Below, in pieces: positions 59,942-64,000 of a DNA stretch of 64,000 nucleotides. Within the stretch, counting starts at the first letter, position 1; every line of letters begins with the position of its first letter. The notes under the pieces were generated by a model. The model was not told the DNA's origin. It did no database searches and saw only the letters and a list, made by a program, of their open reading frames with translations. Both the position numbers and the translations under genes were made by a program. This DNA is from Nitrososphaerota archaeon (lineage in GTDB: Archaea; Thermoproteota; Nitrososphaeria; Nitrososphaerales; UBA183), in contig JAFMAU010000006.1 in NCBI GenBank assembly GCA_029784825.1, positions 1-64,000 on the forward strand, in the 5' to 3' direction.

Positions 59942-60628
59942 ATGCACAAGCCATTCGTCGTAGGGCACCGGGGAGCCGCGGGTTTGGAGCCCGAGAACAC
60001 TCTGCGGTCCATAGCGCGGGCCATCGACGTCGGGGTGGACGCAGTGGAGGTCGACGTGCGCAGGACCAAGGATGGCGAACTTGTGGTAATTCACGACCCC
60101 ACGGTGAACAGGACCACGAACGGGAAAGGGAGGGTGAACTCCTTCACGCTCAAGGACCTGAGAGCCCTGGACGCCGGCAAGGGGGAGCGAGTCCCCACCT
60201 TCCGCGAGCTTTGCGCCGCAGTAAAGGGCAAGGTGGAACTCTTCGTCGAGATCAAGGAGCCCGAAATAGTCAGGGAGATGGTGACGCAGATCGGGGTGGA
60301 CGAGCTGGCCGCCAAGACCACGTTCGTGTCCTTCTTCCACTCGGCCCTGGTGAGCGCGAAGCAACTCTCCCCTGCGTCGAGGTGCGGCGTCATATTCTCT
60401 GGTGACCCGATGGACCCTGCGAAGCTCGCGCTCGACGTGAACGCCGACCTGATCGTGCCCAACCAGGCTTACATGTCCGAGCGGATGGTGAAGGAAGCCC
60501 ACAAGCGGTCGCTCACCGTGCAGGCCTGGACCGTCAACAGCGCCGACGACTTGCGGAGGGTGGTCGGCTTCGGGGTGGACGGGGTCGCCTCTGACTTACC
60601 CAACCTGATAGTCGACGCGCTCCGCTAG
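59942..60628 (+). CDS. ugpQ: Glycerophosphodiester phosphodiesterase
   Basis: 228 residues. GDPD motifs VGHRGAAGLEPENTLRSI (catalytic His), DAVEVDVRRTKDGELVVIHD PTVNRTTNG (metal Glu/Asp and second His), ELFVEIKEPEIV, and QAWTVNSADDLRR. Hydrolyses glycerophosphodiesters to glycerol phosphate. TATA-like ctttatac 25-33 nt upstream. Confidence 0.95.
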   Translation: MHKPFVVGHRGAAGLEPENTLRSIARAIDVGVDAVEVDVRRTKDGELVVIHDPTVNRTTNGKGRVNSFTLKDLRALDAGKGERVPTFRELCAAVKGKVELFVEIKEPEIVREMVTQIGVDELAAKTTFVSFFHSALVSAKQLSPASRCGVIFSGDPMDPAKLALDVNADLIVPNQAYMSERMVKEAHKRSLTVQAWTVNSADDLRRVVGFGVDGVASDLPNLIVDALR

Positions 60629-60642
60629 GCAGCGGGAATCGA

Positions 60643-61578
60643 ATGTTGCCGGACGCCCCCAACCGCCCGCTCCGAACCCCGGCCATGTCGGGGAAGGTGG
60701 TCATAGTGACAGGAGCCAATTCTGGGATCGGCAAAGCGGCCTCGCTGGAGCTCGCAAGGAAAGGGGCGCGCGTCGTCATGGTCTGCAGAGACCGGGACGC
60801 GGGAAAGAAGGCGATGGACGAGATAGCGGCAGAGACCGGGAACACGGGCGTCGAGTTGGCCGTCTGCGACCTTTCCTTGATGTCGGAGGTCAGGCGCCTC
60901 GCGTCGGAATCCGCGGCCGCCCACCCGAGGCTGGACGTCTTGGTCAACAACGCCGGCAGCGTCTTCCAAGGATACCGTGAGACCCCGGACTCGTTCGAGC
61001 GGACGATGGCCCTGAACTACTTCTCTCCGTTCCTCCTCACCAACCTCCTCCTGCCGCTCCTGAAGGCCGGCGCGCCTTCCAGGGTCGTCAACGTGACGTC
61101 GGTCTCCCACTTCGGCGCGAAGCTCGACCTGGCGGACATCAACGGCAGGGACCACGGCGGCAGGTTCGGGCTGGAGGCCTACGGCAGGTCCAAGCTCGCC
61201 CTGGTCCTGTTCACCTACGAACTCTCCAGGAAGCTGGCGGGCACCGGAGTCACTGTGAACTGCCTGCACCCCGGCGCCGTGAGGACCGGCATCTGGGCGC
61301 ACTCCGGCTTCTTCTCTCCCCTCGTCAGATTCGTTTCCCTCTTCATGCGGAGTCCGGCCAAGGGAGCCGAGACCGTGGTCTACCTCGCATCTTCGCCCGA
61401 GGCGGAGGGCGCGAGCGGGAAGTACTACTTCGACATGAAGCCCAGGCGCTCGTCGCGGGAGTCCTACGACGAATCCCTCTCCCGCGGACTCTGGCTGCTC
61501 AGCGAACGGCTCACAGGCCTTCCGACCGGCTCAGGCGCCATCCGGGACGGCCAACGCAAGGGGCACGGATTCACTTAA
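60643..61578 (+). CDS. Short-chain dehydrogenase, retinol-dehydrogenase-like
   Basis: 311 residues. NAD(P)-binding TGANSGIGKAASLELARKGA, DVLVNNAGSVFQGYRETPDS, active-site YGRSKLALVLFTYEL (YxxxK) and CLHPGAVRTGIW. The 300-residue form with this C-terminus resembles RDH11/WWOX-like SDRs. Starts 15 nt after the phosphodiesterase gene, same strand. Confidence 0.92.
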   Translation: MLPDAPNRPLRTPAMSGKVVIVTGANSGIGKAASLELARKGARVVMVCRDRDAGKKAMDEIAAETGNTGVELAVCDLSLMSEVRRLASESAAAHPRLDVLVNNAGSVFQGYRETPDSFERTMALNYFSPFLLTNLLLPLLKAGAPSRVVNVTSVSHFGAKLDLADINGRDHGGRFGLEAYGRSKLALVLFTYELSRKLAGTGVTVNCLHPGAVRTGIWAHSGFFSPLVRFVSLFMRSPAKGAETVVYLASSPEAEGASGKYYFDMKPRRSSRESYDESLSRGLWLLSERLTGLPTGSGAIRDGQRKGHGFT

Positions 61579-61604
61579 AAGACGAGGCTTCCTCGCCGGT
61601 CCGA

Positions 61605-64000
61605 TTGCGGAACCGAGCACTTACAGCCGCTCTTGTTCTTTCTGTCGTCTGTCTTCTCTCGTTGTCCTTCCTCCAGGCGCTGCCGGTCGCCACAGCGCAG
61701 GCGGTCGGACACGACACCGTTCATGCGACCGTGCCGCAGGGATTCAAGCTGAAGGGCGCGGCGCCGACAGCGCTGCCCGTGCTGGCGAGCATCGCCATTC
61801 CCCTGCGAAACGTTGACCTGCTCGGCTCCCTGGTCAGACAGGTCTCCGACCCCGCCTCGCCCATGTTCCGGCAGTTCGTGTCCGACCAGCAGATCGCCCA
61901 GGACTTCCTTCCCACTGTCCAGTACGACAGCATGATGCAATACCTCTCAACAACCCCGCTGAATGTGCAGTTCACCGCCCTCGACTCTGTGATCGTCGTC
62001 CAAGGGACAGCCGCCCAGATCGGCGAGTACCTCGGAGCAGGCGTGAGCGTCTACTCCAACGGCACGGCTTCGTACTACATGGCCTCCTCCCCGACGTTCC
62101 ATGGTGCCTTCCTCTACGCTTCCAACGCCACGTCGGTCTTCGCGAAGAGGGCTGTGACCGCGCAGTCCTCGGCGGGCGCCAACGTCACCTTCACCTCCTC
62201 GGCATTCTCGGCGAAGCAGCTGCAGGCCGTCTACAACGCGACCGGTCTCTACGCCCTTGGAATCAACGGCACGGGCAAGACCATAGGCATACTGGACTGG
62301 TTCGGTTCGCCCACCATAGCCCAGGATCTGAAGCTGTTCGACAGGGCGTTCGGGCTCGCCGACCCGAAGTTCCAGGTCATACCCATTGGCCCCTACGACC
62401 CCAACCTTGGTGCCTACACGGGGTGGAGCACAGAGATCTCGCTGGACGTCGAGGTGTCCCACGCCATGGCGCCCGCGGCCAACGTCGACCTGTACATAGC
62501 CAACAACGCGCTCAGCCAGGCGGACGCGATAGCCGCAGTGGTCAGCGACAACAAGGTGAACACTCTCTCCCAGAGCTACACCTTCCCCGAATGGGTGTTC
62601 AACGAACTGCCTCCCCAGGTCTTCGAATTCAACGCCCTCCTGCCGGACATGTACTACCAGCTGGGGGCACTGAAGGGGATCACCTTCGCCGGGTCCACGG
62701 GCGACACTGGAGGCAGCGGATCCACGAGCGGCGTGGAGGGCGAGCTTGGTTACCCTGCATCTTCGCCGTACGTCACCGCCCTCGGAGGGACCCAGACCTA
62801 CTTCTCGGGGAGCAGCTTCAAGCAGACGGCATGGTCGAACATCGGTTTCGTGCCCAACGGAGTGAACTACGGCGGCAGCACCGGAGGGGTCAGCATCCTG
62901 GAGCCAACTCCGTGGTACCAGAGCGGCTTTCCCATCCCTCCCACCTTCCCCAACGGCAGGATGAACCCCGACGTCTCGCTGCAGGGAGGGGTCGACCCTG
63001 GCACCTACATAGTCGACTCTGGGAACGTCGTCGTTGAGGGCGGTACTTCCGAATCATCTCCGCTGTTCGCCGGCCTCGTGACGCTGGTCGACCAGTATCT
63101 GGGGTCGGTCGACAAGCAAGCCGCTACGGGCGTCGGCCTGATCAACCCGTTCCTCTACCAGCTCGCAGATAACCCCGCGGCCTACTCCAAGGCCTTCAGC
63201 CAGATCAATTTCGGTTACAACGTCCCATGGACGACCTCCTCCCGGTACAACCTGGTCACCGGGCTCGGCGCTCCGAACATAGGCGAGATTGCGTCTCTTT
63301 ACGCGTCCGCCCAGAGGCGGCCCGGTCTCAACATCACCGTGCAGCTTTCGAGGGGTTCGGACACCTACGGGCTGGAGCAGACGCCCGGCAGCACCCTCAC
63401 CGTCGGCGCAACGATTCTGGGGCCCTCTGGCAGCGTCACGACAGGCACCTTCACAGCCGAGATGGTGACGCTTGCCGGTCAGACCCCCGTCGCCCTGTCC
63501 TACAACTCCGGGCTCGGGCTCTGGACGGGCATCGTGAAGATGGGGTCGCAGTCGGGCGTGGCATACATCCAAGTCCAGGGCAGCAGCGGAGGGCTCTCGG
63601 GGTCGGCCATGGCAACCTTCTTCGCAGGTTACTTCGGGCAGTTCTACTCGCCGCTCGCGACAGACCCGTGGTCCACAATCGGCGGCCTGAGCATCATAGT
63701 CCAGTCGCTCACCTTGGACGGAAAACTGGCTCCGGCTCCGTCGGTGCAGCTCCAGGTGGATTCGTATTCAATCCTCAACAACCAATACTCGAAGGCGGAC
63801 TCGGTCACGCTCCAGCCGGGCGCGGACCCTGTGGTGGGACCGGTGTACGAGGCGAACGTCAACTCGAGCTTGCCCAGCGGACCCGCCACCATGGTCCTGG
63901 GAGGCGGCACCTTCGGCTACCTGCCCTTCGTAAGCGGCGTCTATCTGCAGACGGCCTACATCTACCCTGAAGTGGCCGCCGAGCCAGGTTCAGTCGCAGC
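61605..64000 (+). CDS. Secreted sedolisin (S53 serine-carboxyl protease), partial
   Basis: Open to the window end (at least 798 codons) from TTG 61605, 26-32 nt after TATA-like cttaaaag. Signal peptide RALTAALVLSVVCLLSLSFL; pro-kumamolisin domain about 40-200; catalytic domain with Glu/Asp in GWSTEISLDVEVSHAMAP, oxyanion Asp in GSTGDTGGSGS, and Ser in VEGGTSESSPLFAGL. A C-terminal beta-rich extension continues past residue 560. Active at low pH outside the cell. Stop lies beyond the window. Confidence 0.92.
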   Translation, partial: MRNRALTAALVLSVVCLLSLSFLQALPVATAQAVGHDTVHATVPQGFKLKGAAPTALPVLASIAIPLRNVDLLGSLVRQVSDPASPMFRQFVSDQQIAQDFLPTVQYDSMMQYLSTTPLNVQFTALDSVIVVQGTAAQIGEYLGAGVSVYSNGTASYYMASSPTFHGAFLYASNATSVFAKRAVTAQSSAGANVTFTSSAFSAKQLQAVYNATGLYALGINGTGKTIGILDWFGSPTIAQDLKLFDRAFGLADPKFQVIPIGPYDPNLGAYTGWSTEISLDVEVSHAMAPAANVDLYIANNALSQADAIAAVVSDNKVNTLSQSYTFPEWVFNELPPQVFEFNALLPDMYYQLGALKGITFAGSTGDTGGSGSTSGVEGELGYPASSPYVTALGGTQTYFSGSSFKQTAWSNIGFVPNGVNYGGSTGGVSILEPTPWYQSGFPIPPTFPNGRMNPDVSLQGGVDPGTYIVDSGNVVVEGGTSESSPLFAGLVTLVDQYLGSVDKQAATGVGLINPFLYQLADNPAAYSKAFSQINFGYNVPWTTSSRYNLVTGLGAPNIGEIASLYASAQRRPGLNITVQLSRGSDTYGLEQTPGSTLTVGATILGPSGSVTTGTFTAEMVTLAGQTPVALSYNSGLGLWTGIVKMGSQSGVAYIQVQGSSGGLSGSAMATFFAGYFGQFYSPLATDPWSTIGGLSIIVQSLTLDGKLAPAPSVQLQVDSYSILNNQYSKADSVTLQPGADPVVGPVYEANVNSSLPSGPATMVLGGGTFGYLPFVSGVYLQTAYIYPEVAAEPGSVA

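Noticed and set aside
1..64000. CRISPR array, rRNA operon or insertion sequence
   Set aside because: No spaced direct repeats of CRISPR type, no rRNA sequence and no transposase were seen anywhere in the window.

Overview
The window is GC-rich archaeal chromosomal DNA, most likely from a non-ammonia-oxidising member of the Thaumarchaeota/Nitrososphaeria or a close TACK relative. Pointers are a Cdv (ESCRT-III/Vps4) division cluster, a group II chaperonin, Alba, several TFB paralogues, deoxyhypusine synthase, ribosomal proteins L38e and L40e, archaeal AspRS/IleRS/CysRS, and TATA boxes placed 22-32 nt before many start codons (leaderless transcripts, often with TTG or GTG starts). Lineage is inferred from gene content only; there is no rRNA here and no ammonia monooxygenase.

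Layout. 1-0.55 kb: decayed remnants of an FAD dehydrogenase and a SixA-like phosphatase. 0.6-8.7 kb: housekeeping and small genes (TFB, TRAM protein, thermosome flanked by two microproteins, small zinc proteins, a TspO-like fragment, a winged-helix gene with a palindromic operator, a stand-alone Cdc48 N-domain). 8.7-17.2 kb: a type IV pilus locus built of two divergent operons, with a P-loop ATPase gene that carries a 520-residue intein and is truncated 30 codons after it, and a TFB paralogue. 17.3-20.4 kb: deoxyhypusine synthase and a K+-independent-type membrane pyrophosphatase. 20.5-28.5 kb: accessory region with a hairpin-rich RNA candidate, a nuclease-like gene and its truncated relative, two PrgI-like paralogues sharing a 78-nt identical block, a GH99-like surface glycosidase, a PIN/RHH module and a frameshifted secreted-protein remnant. 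28.6-33.8 kb: heme-copper oxidase operon (subunit II, fused I/III, IV), a two-domain blue copper protein and a diiron protein. 33.7-45.8 kb: MFS transporter, CysRS, a glycosidase-like toroid protein, a beta-CASP nuclease, a flippase, IleRS and a phosphoesterase. 45.9-48.9 kb: Cdv cluster. 48.9-54.2 kb: AspRS, Alba, succinyl-CoA synthetase, L40e and a structurally odd tRNA gene. 54.2-57.1 kb: a secreted protein, a frameshifted RNase HI, a decayed LAGLIDADG homing endonuclease, a CBS protein, a TRAM protein with no normal start codon, and L38e. 57.1-64 kb: presenilin-like protease, second beta-CASP nuclease, glycerophosphodiesterase, SDR enzyme and a secreted sedolisin that runs off the window.

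Together the genes suggest an aerobic, protein- and sugar-degrading heterotroph: secreted sedolisin and GH99-like enzyme, succinyl-CoA synthetase, a terminal oxidase that may be fed by membrane-anchored blue copper protein, and a proton-pumping pyrophosphatase. The most unusual items are the intein in a broken pilus-locus ATPase, the cluster of independently decaying genes (positions 1-550, 27946-28393, 54863-55830), the conserved-linker PrgI-like pair, and two unassigned structured-RNA candidates.
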